From Tessaracoccus antarcticus (lineage in GTDB: Bacteria; Actinomycetota; Actinomycetes; Propionibacteriales; Propionibacteriaceae): a stretch of DNA of 64,000 nt. The translations under genes and the position numbers were made by a program. Shown in pieces: positions 35,173-43,822 of the stretch; position 1 is the stretch's first letter, and each line of letters starts with the position of its first letter. A model generated the notes under the pieces. That model did no database searches. It was not told the origin of the DNA and was given only the letters and a program-made list of their open reading frames with translations. The DNA lies in assembly GCF_003688855.1 (NCBI RefSeq), contig NZ_REFW01000004.1, positions 62,001 through 126,000 on the forward strand, written 5' to 3'.

Positions 35173-36363
35173 TCAGAGGCGGCGCGCCGGGCCGCCGGAG
35201 CGGGTGACGAGCACGCTGGCCCGGCCCTGAACCCCGGGGTACTCACTGGTGTAGCGCGCAAGCCATTCCTCACCGAAGGCCTCGGCGTCGGAGGTGCCCG
35301 TCAGCGCCCACACCGACCCGCCGAACCCGGCACCGAAGCTGGAGGCGCCATGCGCACCCAACTCGCGGGCCAATGCCTGCAGACGGTTGGTCTCCGGCAC
35401 CTGGTTGCCCAACTGCTTGTCGGCGTTCTTCTGCGACAGGTCGGACAGGTGCCCGAAGGTTTCGAGGTCGCCGGTGCGCAGCGCAGCGGTGGCGGCCGGG
35501 ATGAGATCCTCTGACTCGGTGAGGAAGGCCCGCAAGCGCGACGTCAGTTCGGGTGAGTGACCCACCACGGCGCGCAGACCCTCAGAGGCATCCTCGTCGG
35601 AGGCCAGGGCATCCGCGATGGTGACGTCCTCGCGACCCGTGGCATCGTTCCACGCCGCGACGATCTCCCGTGTGCGGATGGATGCCTGATTGTAGGACGC
35701 CAGTGCCGCGCCGGTCTTCTCCGCCAGCAGTCCGGAGACCGCCACCACGAACGACAGGTCATCGGGCACCAGCACCGACTCGCCCTCCACGATGGGGCAG
35801 AAGCGGAACTGGGTGAGGTGGTCGGCCTTGCAGCACAGCATCGCCGTGTGGTCCTCCGACCCCCCGAACGTGCCGACGCCACGCACGCCATCCAGCGTGC
35901 CGAAGGTCATGCCGTTTTCGAAGCACGCCATGTAACCAGCCAGGTCGATGTCGTTGTGGATGTTCTCCCTCCACTGCGGGGTGTCGCGCAAACCGTTGTG
36001 GTCGATGAGGCTCAACGCCAGCGCCACCACCAGTGCGGAGGACGACGACATGCCACTGGCCAGGGGCAGATCGGAGTCGACGTGCAACCGTACGGGCCTG
36101 ATCTCACCGAAGTTGAGACGGAGACGCTCCACCACGGCCGACACGTAGCCGCCCCAGTGCCCGGACGGCAGGTCCGGGGTCTCACCGTTGCGAAGAACGA
36201 CGTCACCGGAGCTCGCCGTGGTGCTGGCGGTGGTGTGCGCGTCGGCGTCGCTGAGGTCGATGGTGACACCGCGGTCCACTGCAGCCAGCAGCGAGTTCCC
36301 GCCTGCATAGTCGGTGTGCTTGCCGAACACCTCCAATCGACCGGGGACGAACCAGCGTGTCAC
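35173..36363 (-). CDS. GHMP-family sugar kinase (galactokinase-like)
   Basis: A 396-residue kinase. Motif 1 is PGRLEVFGKHTDYAGGNSLL, which differs from classical GalK (GEHTDY) by Lys for Glu; motif 2 is LPLASGMSSSSALVVALAL; motif 3 is SSFGAGFGGSVWAL. The catalytic Asp is probably in GGSEDHTAM. GTG 36363 overlaps the nucleotidyltransferase stop by 4 nt. The pair would phosphorylate a free sugar at C1 and then activate it as an NDP-sugar. Galactose is the usual annotation, but the altered motif and the partner allow another sugar. Confidence 0.85.
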   Translation of the reverse strand: MTRWFVPGRLEVFGKHTDYAGGNSLLAAVDRGVTIDLSDADAHTTASTTASSGDVVLRNGETPDLPSGHWGGYVSAVVERLRLNFGEIRPVRLHVDSDLPLASGMSSSSALVVALALSLIDHNGLRDTPQWRENIHNDIDLAGYMACFENGMTFGTLDGVRGVGTFGGSEDHTAMLCCKADHLTQFRFCPIVEGESVLVPDDLSFVVAVSGLLAEKTGAALASYNQASIRTREIVAAWNDATGREDVTIADALASDEDASEGLRAVVGHSPELTSRLRAFLTESEDLIPAATAALRTGDLETFGHLSDLSQKNADKQLGNQVPETNRLQALARELGAHGASSFGAGFGGSVWALTGTSDAEAFGEEWLARYTSEYPGVQGRASVLVTRSGGPARRL

Positions 36364-37193
36364 AGGCGGACCGCCACGTCTCCGAGGGCATGCATGACGG
36401 AGGCGATGTCCCCACGGCTGGACATGTCGAGCACGCCCACGTCGGCGCGCACGACACGGTAGGGGTCTCCGCCGTCGATGGCGGCGCGGACGGCGTCGGT
36501 GATCTCGTACTCGCCGCGGGCCGACTTGGGGATGGCCCGGGCGGCGTCGAAGATGGCGGGGGAGCAGAGCCAGCAGTTCATGGACAGGACGGCGCTGTCA
36601 CCGAGACGCTCGATGGTGGCGTCGTCCGGCTTCTCGACGAGTTCGTCCAGGTTGCCCTCGGCATCCGCGGTGGCCAGGGCGAAGGCGGCGATCCGGTCGG
36701 CGGCGATGTTGGAGCGCTCCAGCATGGCGGTGCGCTCGAACCCGACGAGGGCGGAGCCGGGTACGTCGGCGAGGAGGCGCAGCGCCTCGGCGGGGTAGTA
36801 GTTGTCCGAGTTGATGACGAGCACGCGGTCGTCGCCTGCGAACTCCTCGGCGCCGAGCACGGCGTTGGCGGTGCCGAGAGGCTCCTCCTGCACGCCGAAG
36901 GAGATGGTGACGCGCTGCTTCTCCACCCCGTTGTAGTAGTCGCGGATCATGTCATGCTCGGGGCCGATCACGAGGCAGACGTCGGTGAAGCCCGCGTCGG
37001 CCAGGGCGCTGATGACGAAGTCGAGGAACGGGCGTTCACCGCCCACTGAGATCATGGCCTTGACGCCGGCGTCGGCAGCGGCGCTCTGGCTGGAGTCCAG
37101 GGCCACACCTTCGGCCTCCTTGCGCATCCGGGAGCCGAGGCCGCGGGCGAGAATGACCGCCTTGTGCGGGGGGACAGGAGTGTTGTGCGACAT
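36360..37193 (-). CDS. Sugar-1-phosphate nucleotidyltransferase-like protein
   Basis: A 277-residue NTP_transferase-fold protein. The nucleotide loop is AVILARGLGSRMRKE (compare G-x-G-x-R in glucose-1-phosphate transferases). The metal-binding Asp is in VLVINSDNYYPAE, and the sugar-binding region is EEPLGTANAVLGAEEF. C-terminal VGVLDMSSRGDIASVM matches the end of the domain. There is no added acyltransferase domain. The start at 37193 is 7 nt after a TAGGAT box. It is the first gene of a two-gene unit with the GHMP kinase. Confidence 0.85.
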   Translation of the reverse strand: MSHNTPVPPHKAVILARGLGSRMRKEAEGVALDSSQSAAADAGVKAMISVGGERPFLDFVISALADAGFTDVCLVIGPEHDMIRDYYNGVEKQRVTISFGVQEEPLGTANAVLGAEEFAGDDRVLVINSDNYYPAEALRLLADVPGSALVGFERTAMLERSNIAADRIAAFALATADAEGNLDELVEKPDDATIERLGDSAVLSMNCWLCSPAIFDAARAIPKSARGEYEITDAVRAAIDGGDPYRVVRADVGVLDMSSRGDIASVMHALGDVAVRL

Positions 37194-37200
37194 GGCTCCG

Positions 37201-37206
37201 ATCCTA
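37201..37206 (-). promoter_or_regulatory. -10 box of the nucleotidyltransferase-kinase pair
   Basis: TAGGAT on the minus strand, 7 nt before ATG 37193; leaderless. Confidence 0.5.
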
Positions 37207-37265
37207 GGGCGCGGTACCCCGGAGCGCTGCACGGGTGGCCCGAACCGCGCGAAACGGTTGGGCGT

Positions 37266-37883
37266 TCAGCTGATGTGACGGGCCGCGCTGGCGAGGATGA
37301 GGGCGGAGGAGATGGCCCCCGGATCGAGGTGGCCGATGCTGCGCTCTCCGAGGTAGCTTGCGCGACCACGGCGGGCCAGCATGCCACGGGTGGCCTGGGC
37401 GCCATCATGAGCGGCCTGTGCGCCGAGACGCAGGGCCATCTCCAGCGGCAACTGCTTGGCTGCGGAGTCGTCGAGGGACGCCACTGCTGGCGCGAGGGCA
37501 TCCACCATGGTCTTGTCACCCTCCACGGCCTTGCCGCGTGCCATGACACCCTCGAGTCCGGCGCGAACGGCCGTGGCGATGCCGCTGGTGGTGGAGGGCG
37601 TCTCCCAGTTCTGCCCGACGCGGAGGAAGAAGGTGCCGAACAGGGGACCCGAGGCGCCGCCCACGGTACTGACGAGTGCCATGCCCACCCTCTTGAGTGA
37701 GTCGGTGGGTGACATGTCCTCGTCGATGGGGATGGTGAGGGCCGTCTCGAGGCCGCGGGACATGTTGGTGCCGTGGTCACCGTCGCCGATGGCGCGGTCC
37801 AGCTCGTTCAACTCTCCTGCGTGCTCTGCGAAGACCTCAGCGGCGTCTCGGAGCCATTCCTGCACTGCGTTTCCGGTTCCCAT
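37266..37883 (-). CDS. dhaL: DhaL-family protein (dihydroxyacetone kinase ADP-binding subunit), stand-alone
   Basis: A 205-residue all-helical DhaL domain. The nucleotide/Mg site DRAIGDGDHGTNMSRG and the segment VGGASGPLFGTFFLR are intact. In PTS-type systems DhaL works with DhaK and DhaM; neither is in the window. The ATG has GGAAGGA 7 nt upstream. It may pair with a distant DhaK or act on another triose or tetrose. There are 72 bp between it and the nucleotidyltransferase gene, which has its own promoter. Confidence 0.85.
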   Translation of the reverse strand: MGTGNAVQEWLRDAAEVFAEHAGELNELDRAIGDGDHGTNMSRGLETALTIPIDEDMSPTDSLKRVGMALVSTVGGASGPLFGTFFLRVGQNWETPSTTSGIATAVRAGLEGVMARGKAVEGDKTMVDALAPAVASLDDSAAKQLPLEMALRLGAQAAHDGAQATRGMLARRGRASYLGERSIGHLDPGAISSALILASAARHIS

Positions 37884-37967
37884 GTGGCGATCCTTCCGGA
37901 GTCGATTGCGGGCCGACCGGAATGATAGCCGAGCGACCTGTGTCCACCACCGTTGTTGGGCGTCGTC

Positions 37968-38210
37968 TCAGCGCAGGCCGCGCAGGAAGTCCTCGTCGTC
38001 GTCGGGCCCCAGCGCATGGCGTCGGGGGGTGTTCTCCGGTCGCCCGGCCAGAAGCCATGTGACAGGCCCGATCACGGGCACGCAGATGACGACGAAGGCC
38101 CACAACCACTTGGGCATGACCCGGATTCGCGACGGCTGGGACTGGGCGACCTCGACGACGCAATAGATCGTCAACATCACGACTGCGAGGATGATGAGGA
38201 TGCGGCCCAT
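37968..38210 (-). CDS. Small PLDc_N membrane protein
   Basis: An 80-residue protein with two membrane helices (ILIILAVVMLTIYCVVEVA and WAFVVICVPVIGPVTWLLAG), the arrangement of the phospholipase D N-terminal-like family (PLDc_N). The tail DDDEDFLRGLR is acidic. There is no catalytic phospholipase domain. ATG 38210 follows a TACCCT box by 6 nt. Function unknown. Confidence 0.8.
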   Translation of the reverse strand: MGRILIILAVVMLTIYCVVEVAQSQPSRIRVMPKWLWAFVVICVPVIGPVTWLLAGRPENTPRRHALGPDDDEDFLRGLR

Positions 38211-38216
38211 GGGCCA

Positions 38217-38222
38217 AGGGTA
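38217..38222 (-). promoter_or_regulatory. -10 box of the PLDc_N gene, leaderless
   Basis: TACCCT on the minus strand, 6 nt before ATG 38210. Confidence 0.45.
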
Positions 38223-38337
38223 TCTGGTCACCCAACCCCGCCCTTGCTCGGCCCCGGTGGCGGCCCACAGGGCAGGTTGGGCAGAAGGTGCTAGTTTCGA
38301 TGCTCGCACTGTGTCCGCGGTGCGGAAGGGGATGGCA

Positions 38338-39168
38338 GTGAGCGAGAACAACCAGGATTCGCAGTGGAACGCTGGCGATGGCGAAGCCCAGCGTGGGCCA
38401 TCCTTCGAGGACCCCACGCAGCCGGCGACGCCCGCCCCTGCAGCGCCCGAGCAGGGGTTCCAGCAGACATGGGGACAGGGCGGTGCGGTCCAGCCTGAGG
38501 GTGGCGCATCCCGGCAGGGTCAGCCGGCCGGCGACCCGGGATGGGGTGGCCAGCCCGACCCGGCCAACCCCAACGGCTCAGCCCCGCAACAGCACAACCC
38601 TTACGGCGCCCAGCCGGACCCCTACGCGGCCCAGCAGGGCTCCTACGCGACGCAGCAGAACCCCTACGGCGCCCAGCCGGACCCCTATGCGCAGCAGGGC
38701 TCCTACGCGACGCAGCAGAACCCCTACGGCGCCCAGCCGGACCCCTATGCGGCCCAGCAGAACCCCTACGCCGCGCAGCAGTACCCCGGCCAGGGTCTCT
38801 ACGGACCCACGGACCCCTACCAGCAGCCCTATGGGTCCTACGGCGGATACGGCACCTATGCCTATGCCGGTCCCGCCAAGTCCAAGGTGGCCGCCGCACT
38901 GCTGGCGTTCTTCCTGGGCGGGCTCGGCGCCCACAGCTTCTACCTCAACAAGAACAACCTGGGCTTCATCCACCTGGGGTTGGGGATCGGCTCGTTCATC
39001 CTCCTGATCATCGTCGGCATATGGAGCGACTCGGCCCCCTATTCGGCGCAGGCAGGTCTCGGAATGCTGGGGCTGCTCGCCGGCCTCATGTCGACGGCCA
39101 ACGGCATCTGGGCGTTCGTGGAGTTCATCATGATCCTCGTCAAGCCCGAGCACGAGCTCGGGCGCTGA
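38338..39168 (+). CDS. TM2-domain membrane protein with Pro/Tyr/Gln-rich repeats
   Basis: A 276-residue protein. The first 175 residues are disordered and rich in Gln, Pro, Gly and Tyr, with tandem NPYGAQPDPYAAQQGSYATQ units. The C-terminal 95 residues form a TM2 module: two helices (AAALLAFFLGGLGAHSFYLN and LGIGSFILLIIVGIW), the family's GxxGxHxFYL turn, and an extra hydrophobic stretch. GTG 38338 has AAGGGG 7 nt upstream; ATG 38332 is too close to that site. Function unknown. Confidence 0.82.
   Translation: MSENNQDSQWNAGDGEAQRGPSFEDPTQPATPAPAAPEQGFQQTWGQGGAVQPEGGASRQGQPAGDPGWGGQPDPANPNGSAPQQHNPYGAQPDPYAAQQGSYATQQNPYGAQPDPYAQQGSYATQQNPYGAQPDPYAAQQNPYAAQQYPGQGLYGPTDPYQQPYGSYGGYGTYAYAGPAKSKVAAALLAFFLGGLGAHSFYLNKNNLGFIHLGLGIGSFILLIIVGIWSDSAPYSAQAGLGMLGLLAGLMSTANGIWAFVEFIMILVKPEHELGR
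38596..38790 (+). repeat. Tandem coding repeat (63/60-nt units)
   Basis: Units begin at 38596 (63 nt), 38659 (60 nt, one codon shorter) and 38719 (partial), almost identical in DNA. They encode the NPYGAQPDPYAxQQGSYATQQ array of the TM2 protein. The near identity suggests recent slippage. Confidence 0.9.
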
Positions 39169-39232
39169 CCGCCGGAGGACAGATGGATGTCGGTGGACAG
39201 GTCCGGCCAGCCCCCGTCCGGGAATCCCGGGC

Positions 39233-40282
39233 GTGACCACAGCGCAGGACGCCTCGGCCCGCGTTGCCACCATGCTGGAGGGTGGTCCAGCGTTGTGGTT
39301 GGCTGCGGGGCAACCTCCCTCGCCCCTGCCGGACGCGGTGGGGGCCGTTGTGCAGACGAGTGGATCCACAGGGGACGGCAAGCGTGTGGTGTTGTCCCGC
39401 GCCGCGTTGCTCGCGGGAGCGCAGGCGTCGCGTTGCGCACTGGGCGCGGACCTCACGTGGCACCTGGTCCTGCCCCACCGCTACGTGGCGGGACTCATGG
39501 TGCTCGTCCGCTCGCTCGCGGCCGACCGCAGGCCCGTCGTCTCGTCCACCGACCTGTCGGATCTGCAAGCCACAGGTGATGGTGACGGCGTGTCCATCGT
39601 CGCCACCCAGCTGCACCGGGCGCTGGAGGACCCCGTCCTCACCCGGCGCCTCACCCACTTCGACGCCGTACTCGTCGGCGGGGCAGCGCTGTCACCGGAG
39701 CTGCGACGGCGCGCCCGGGACGCAGGTATCAACGTCACGGAGACCTACGGCATGAGCGAGACCTGTGGTGGCGTGGTGTGGGACGGCGCGGCACTACCCG
39801 GGACCTTCGTCGCTGTTGTGGACGACGAGCGCGCCCCACGGGGCACGGGCCGGATCGCGTTGGGTGGACCCACGCTGTGCGACGGCTACCTTGATGACTC
39901 CGGCGCACTCGCACCGGCGGCACACGACGGCCTGCTCGTCACCGCCGACTGGGGAAGCATGCGCGATGGGCGCCTCACGGTGGGTGGCCGTCTGGACGAC
40001 GTGGTCATCACGGGCGGGGTCAACGTGGATCTGGCAGTCGTGCGTCGCGCCGTCGAGGCCGTGGATCCGGAGGCCGCCGTGCTGGGAGTGGACGACCCGG
40101 AGTGGGGGACGCGGATCGTGCTGTTCGCGTCCGAGGGCACCCTCTCGGGTTGGCGTGACCTGCTGGCACCGACCCTTGGTCGCACGGCGTTGCCACGACA
40201 GTTCGTGCGCGTGGCGGAAATGCCGCGCACCCCCGGTGGTAAACCGGAGCGCCGCGCTCTCCTAGCATTGGCGGCACGATGA
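39233..40282 (+). CDS. menE: O-succinylbenzoate-CoA ligase MenE
   Basis: A 349-residue acyl-adenylate enzyme joining CoA to o-succinylbenzoate in menaquinone synthesis. The AMP-binding P-loop is TSGSTGDGKRVVLS near residue 40, the core motif is YGMSETCGGVVWDG, the hinge region is TADWGSMRDGRLTVGGRLDD, and the catalytic Lys lies in TPGGKPERR near the C-terminus. It is shorter than many MenE proteins because the N-terminal subdomain is reduced, which is common in actinobacteria. GTG 39233 starts it. It overlaps menA by 4 nt and begins the menEACD unit. Confidence 0.92.
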   Translation: MTTAQDASARVATMLEGGPALWLAAGQPPSPLPDAVGAVVQTSGSTGDGKRVVLSRAALLAGAQASRCALGADLTWHLVLPHRYVAGLMVLVRSLAADRRPVVSSTDLSDLQATGDGDGVSIVATQLHRALEDPVLTRRLTHFDAVLVGGAALSPELRRRARDAGINVTETYGMSETCGGVVWDGAALPGTFVAVVDDERAPRGTGRIALGGPTLCDGYLDDSGALAPAAHDGLLVTADWGSMRDGRLTVGGRLDDVVITGGVNVDLAVVRRAVEAVDPEAAVLGVDDPEWGTRIVLFASEGTLSGWRDLLAPTLGRTALPRQFVRVAEMPRTPGGKPERRALLALAAR

Positions 40283-41172
40283 CTGACTCCTTCTCCGTGT
40301 GGATGGCCGGCGCCCGGCCCCGCACACTCCCCGCCGCACTCGCGCCCATCCTCGCTGGGATCGCGTCCGCGCTCGCTGTGTCGCAGGCCCCCCTCACCGG
40401 CCGGTTCTGGGGGATCGCCGCGCTGTGTTTCGTGGTGGCCCTGGCCCTGCAGGTGGGCGTCAACTACGCGAATGACTACTCCGACGGCATCCGCGGCACC
40501 GACGATGACCGCGTCGGTCCCACACGGCTCGTGGCCTCGGGCCTCGCGAGTCCTGCAGCCGTGAAGGGGGCCGCGTTCGCCAGCTTCGGTGTGGCGGCGG
40601 TCGCTGGACTGGTCGTGGTCCTCCTCACCGGGCACTGGTGGCTCCTGGCCATCGGGGCGGCAGCCATTGTCGCCGCCTGGTTCTACACCGGCGGAAGTCA
40701 TCCGTACGGCTACCTGGGGCTGGGTGAGGTGTTCGTCTTCGTCTTCTTCGGACTGGTGGCCACCGTCGGCACCACCTACGTACTGCTGGACCGCGCCCCC
40801 GCCTGGAGTTGGGTGGCCGCCGTCGCCATCGGTTCGCTGGCCAGCGCGCTGCTGGTCGTGAACAACCTGCGCGACGTCGAGACGGACAGGCGCTCCGGCA
40901 AGCGGACGCTTGCCACCAAGCTGGGGGACGGGTCCACCCGATGGTTCTACGTCGCTCTCGTGGCAGTCGCCGTCGGCGGTGTCGTGGTGTTCGCCAGCCT
41001 GACCACATGGTGGGCGCTGGTGGCGCTGCTGGCGTTCGGCGTCCTCGTTCTGCCCATCCGTGACCTGCTCATGGGTGCCCGGGGGCGGGCGCTCATCGGC
41101 ACCCTGCAGGCCACCGGGATGGCGGAGCTCGGGGTGGGTCTCGGGCTTCTCGTCGGCGTCTTCATCGGCTGA
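40279..41172 (+). CDS. menA: 1,4-dihydroxy-2-naphthoate polyprenyltransferase MenA
   Basis: A 297-residue inner-membrane UbiA-family prenyltransferase that attaches the polyprenyl tail to DHNA. Asp-rich motifs are NDYSDGIRGTDDDR near residue 70 and NNLRDVETDRRSGKRT near 195. About eight to nine hydrophobic helices. ATG overlaps the menE stop. Confidence 0.95.
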   Translation: MTDSFSVWMAGARPRTLPAALAPILAGIASALAVSQAPLTGRFWGIAALCFVVALALQVGVNYANDYSDGIRGTDDDRVGPTRLVASGLASPAAVKGAAFASFGVAAVAGLVVVLLTGHWWLLAIGAAAIVAAWFYTGGSHPYGYLGLGEVFVFVFFGLVATVGTTYVLLDRAPAWSWVAAVAIGSLASALLVVNNLRDVETDRRSGKRTLATKLGDGSTRWFYVALVAVAVGGVVVFASLTTWWALVALLAFGVLVLPIRDLLMGARGRALIGTLQATGMAELGVGLGLLVGVFIG

Positions 41173-41176
41173 CCTC

Positions 41177-42157
41177 GTGCGCCCCCACGTCTTCGACATC
41201 CCCCTGACCACGCGATTCCGTGGGATCACGCGCCGTCAGGGCATCCTGCTGGAGGGCCCCCGCGGCTGGGCGGAATGGAGCCCCTTTCCCGAGTACGACG
41301 ACATCGAGTCGGCGTCGTGGCTGTGTGCCGCGCTGGAGGCAGCCACCACCGACTGGCCACGGGCGCTCCGCGATGAGGTGCCCGTCAATGCCATCGTCCC
41401 CGCACTGCCCCCCGCCGCCGCTGCTGCGCGGGTGCGCGCATCCGGCTGCTCCACGGCCAAGGTGAAGGTGGCCGAGAGGGGGGAGACACTCGAGGATGAC
41501 ATCGCACGCGTGGCCGCAGTGCGTGAGGTGCTGGGCAAGGACGGACGAATCCGGGTGGACGCCAACGGGGGCTGGGACCTGCAGCAGGCGGCCACGGCCA
41601 TTGCCGAACTGGCCCCCTTCGGCCTCGAGTATGCGGAACAGCCGTGCCAGGACGTCGAGTCACTGGCGGCGCTCCGCCGTGTCCTGTCCGCCCGCGGCAT
41701 CGCCGTCCCCATCGCCGCAGACGAGTCCATCCGCCGCGCCGGTGACCCCCTGCGCGTCCGTGACGCCGGTGCTGCCGACATAGCCATCCTCAAGGTGCAG
41801 CCACTCGGTGGGGTGCGTCGGTGCCTGGAACTGGCCGAGGTCCTGGGCATGCCCGTGGTGGTGTCCAGTGCGCTGGAGACATCGGTGGGTTTGCGAGCCG
41901 GGGTGGCTCTGGCTGCCGCGCTGCCCTCCCTTGACCACGCATGCGGACTGGAGACCGGTAGCCTGCTGCTCGACGACGTGACGACGGTCCCGCTGCGCGC
42001 CCGGCATGGGAGGTTGCCCGTGGAAGACTTCGTGGTGGACCCGGAAGCACTGCTGCGGACCCGCGCCGACGACGACGTGGCGCTCTGGTGGCTGGAGCGG
42101 CTGCGTCGTGTGGCCGCGTTGCTGCCGCAATGGCCCTCGACGAAGGACCTGACGTGA
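41177..42157 (+). CDS. menC: o-Succinylbenzoate synthase MenC
   Basis: A 326-residue enolase-superfamily dehydratase producing o-succinylbenzoate. The catalytic lysine motif is AKVKVAERG, the metal ligands are in RVDANGGWD, EYAEQPCQD and IAADESIRRAG, and the second lysine is in ILKVQPLGGVRR. GTG 41177 (RPHVFDIPLTTRFRGI) starts 4 bp after menA. The stop overlaps menD by 4 nt. Confidence 0.94.
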   Translation: MRPHVFDIPLTTRFRGITRRQGILLEGPRGWAEWSPFPEYDDIESASWLCAALEAATTDWPRALRDEVPVNAIVPALPPAAAAARVRASGCSTAKVKVAERGETLEDDIARVAAVREVLGKDGRIRVDANGGWDLQQAATAIAELAPFGLEYAEQPCQDVESLAALRRVLSARGIAVPIAADESIRRAGDPLRVRDAGAADIAILKVQPLGGVRRCLELAEVLGMPVVVSSALETSVGLRAGVALAAALPSLDHACGLETGSLLLDDVTTVPLRARHGRLPVEDFVVDPEALLRTRADDDVALWWLERLRRVAALLPQWPSTKDLT

Positions 42158-43755
42158 ACTCGCCCCTCCTGGGTGCCACCATCGTGTCCGCGCTCGTCGC
42201 ATGCGGGGTGACCGACGTGGTACTCGCCCCGGGATCCCGCAACGCTGCCCTCGCGCTGGCCCTCCACCGGGCCGACGCCCACGGGGACCTCCGGTTGCAC
42301 GTGCGCATCGACGAGAGGGTCGCCGCGTTCACGGCCCTGGGCCTGGCCAAGGGGTCGGGGCGCGTGGTCGCCGTCGTCACCACGTCCGGCTCCGCCGTCG
42401 GCAATCTCGTGCCCGCCGCCATGGAGGCACGGGCCGCCGGTGTGGGGCTGATGCTCATCACGGCGGATCGTCCCGCCGAGGCGATCGGTACCGGGGCCAA
42501 CCAGACCGGCGAGCAGGTGGGGGCCTTCGGCCCGGCCGCCCTGGCCACGGTCAGGGTGTCCTCCCACGGCAACGAGGCCGCCTGGGGGGCCGCCGTGCAG
42601 CGCGCCCACGTGACCGCCGCCGGGCTGCGCACACGACGGCCCGGCCCCGTCCACCTCAATGCCGAATTCAGTCCACCGCTCGTGGGTGCCGTCCCCGCAC
42701 CCGCTTTCCGTGCCGCGGAGGTCCACGGCAGCCACGGTGTGACCGTGTACGAGACCTCCGACGCCCGCGACACCGTCGTGCTCGTGGGCGACGCGTCCTG
42801 GACGGCGGGCGTCGAGGCCCGGGCTCTGGCGGAGCTGGCCGGGCTGCCGCTGCTGGCCGAGCCCAGCAGCAACGCCCGCACCGGCCCCTGCGCCATCGCC
42901 CACTACCGCCTCCTGCTCGACTCCGCGGTGGGTCAGCGGATCCGCCGTGTCGTGTGCTTCGGTCACCCCACCCTGTCGCGCCCCGTGAATGCACTGCTGT
43001 CCAGGCAGGGGGTGGAGGTGATCGTGGTCGCCGACCGCGCCGAGTGGGGGGACGTCTCGTCCCGCGCCGCCGCCGTGGTGGATCGTGTGCTGATGCCTGA
43101 GGGTGACCCCGCGTGGCTGGACGCGTGGAGGACCGCCGACATGCACGTGGCGCAGCGACGCGGACACGGCTGGGACGGGCACACCGTCGCCGCCGCGGTC
43201 GTGGCGTCCGTGGGCCGGGGTGACGCGCTCTTCCTCGGCTCCAGCCAGAGCATCCGCGACGCCGACCTGGCACCGATCAGCGCGCGCCCCGCCCGCACCT
43301 GGGCCAACCGGGGACTCGCCGGCATCGACGGCACCCTCAGCACCGCCACCGGGGTCGCCCTGGCCACGGGGCTCCCCACCACCGTCCTGCTGGGCGACCT
43401 CACGCTGCAGCACGACATGGGCGCGCTCGTGGCCCCCCCCCTGGAGCCGGGCTGCGACATCCGCGTCGTCGTGGTCCACGACGACGGTGGGGCCATCTTC
43501 TCCACCCTGGAGCAGGGCGGCACGGCGTACGACGAGGCCTTCGAGCGGGTGTTCGGCACCCCGCAGGGCGTCGACCTTGCAGCCGTCGCCACAGCCCTGG
43601 GGTGGCAGACCTCCAGCGTCGCCGACCCGCTCGCGCTGGAGGCTGCCCTCGCAGGTCCCGTGAGTGGGCGACAGATGGTGATCGCCTCCCTCACCCGGGA
43701 TGGGCGACGCGCCGCCGAGGCCTCGCTGCACGAGTTGGGCCGCGACGCCGGCTGA
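42154..43755 (+). CDS. menD: SEPHCHC synthase MenD
   Basis: A 533-residue thiamine-diphosphate enzyme that couples 2-oxoglutarate to isochorismate. The N-terminal domain opens SPLLGATIVSALVACGVTDV with the catalytic Glu region HVRIDERVAAFTALG. The ThDP-binding motif is LLGDLTLQHDMGAL near residue 415, and VVHDDGGAIFSTLEQ follows. GTG 42154 has GAAGGA upstream and overlaps menC. It ends the menEACD unit. Confidence 0.95.
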   Translation: MNSPLLGATIVSALVACGVTDVVLAPGSRNAALALALHRADAHGDLRLHVRIDERVAAFTALGLAKGSGRVVAVVTTSGSAVGNLVPAAMEARAAGVGLMLITADRPAEAIGTGANQTGEQVGAFGPAALATVRVSSHGNEAAWGAAVQRAHVTAAGLRTRRPGPVHLNAEFSPPLVGAVPAPAFRAAEVHGSHGVTVYETSDARDTVVLVGDASWTAGVEARALAELAGLPLLAEPSSNARTGPCAIAHYRLLLDSAVGQRIRRVVCFGHPTLSRPVNALLSRQGVEVIVVADRAEWGDVSSRAAAVVDRVLMPEGDPAWLDAWRTADMHVAQRRGHGWDGHTVAAAVVASVGRGDALFLGSSQSIRDADLAPISARPARTWANRGLAGIDGTLSTATGVALATGLPTTVLLGDLTLQHDMGALVAPPLEPGCDIRVVVVHDDGGAIFSTLEQGGTAYDEAFERVFGTPQGVDLAAVATALGWQTSSVADPLALEAALAGPVSGRQMVIASLTRDGRRAAEASLHELGRDAG

Positions 43756-43809
43756 GCGGGCAGGGAGTCCACGGGGCACCCCGCCGACGTGACGGGTGCG
43801 GGCACGCGT

Positions 43810-43815
43810 TACGGT
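43810..43815 (+). promoter_or_regulatory. -10 box of pntA, leaderless
   Basis: TACGGT is followed by 7 nt and ATG 43823, with no ribosome-binding site. Confidence 0.5.
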
Positions 43816-43822
43816 TCACACC

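Noticed and set aside
38596-38790. Possible CRISPR-like repeat array
   Set aside because: The repeats are contiguous, in frame and coding; there are no spacers and no cas genes.
41236-43779. 847-codon open frame on the minus strand opposite menC-menD
   Set aside because: Composition is Gly/Arg/His-rich with no domain, and it lies antisense to two clear enzymes. It is an artefact of very high GC third positions.
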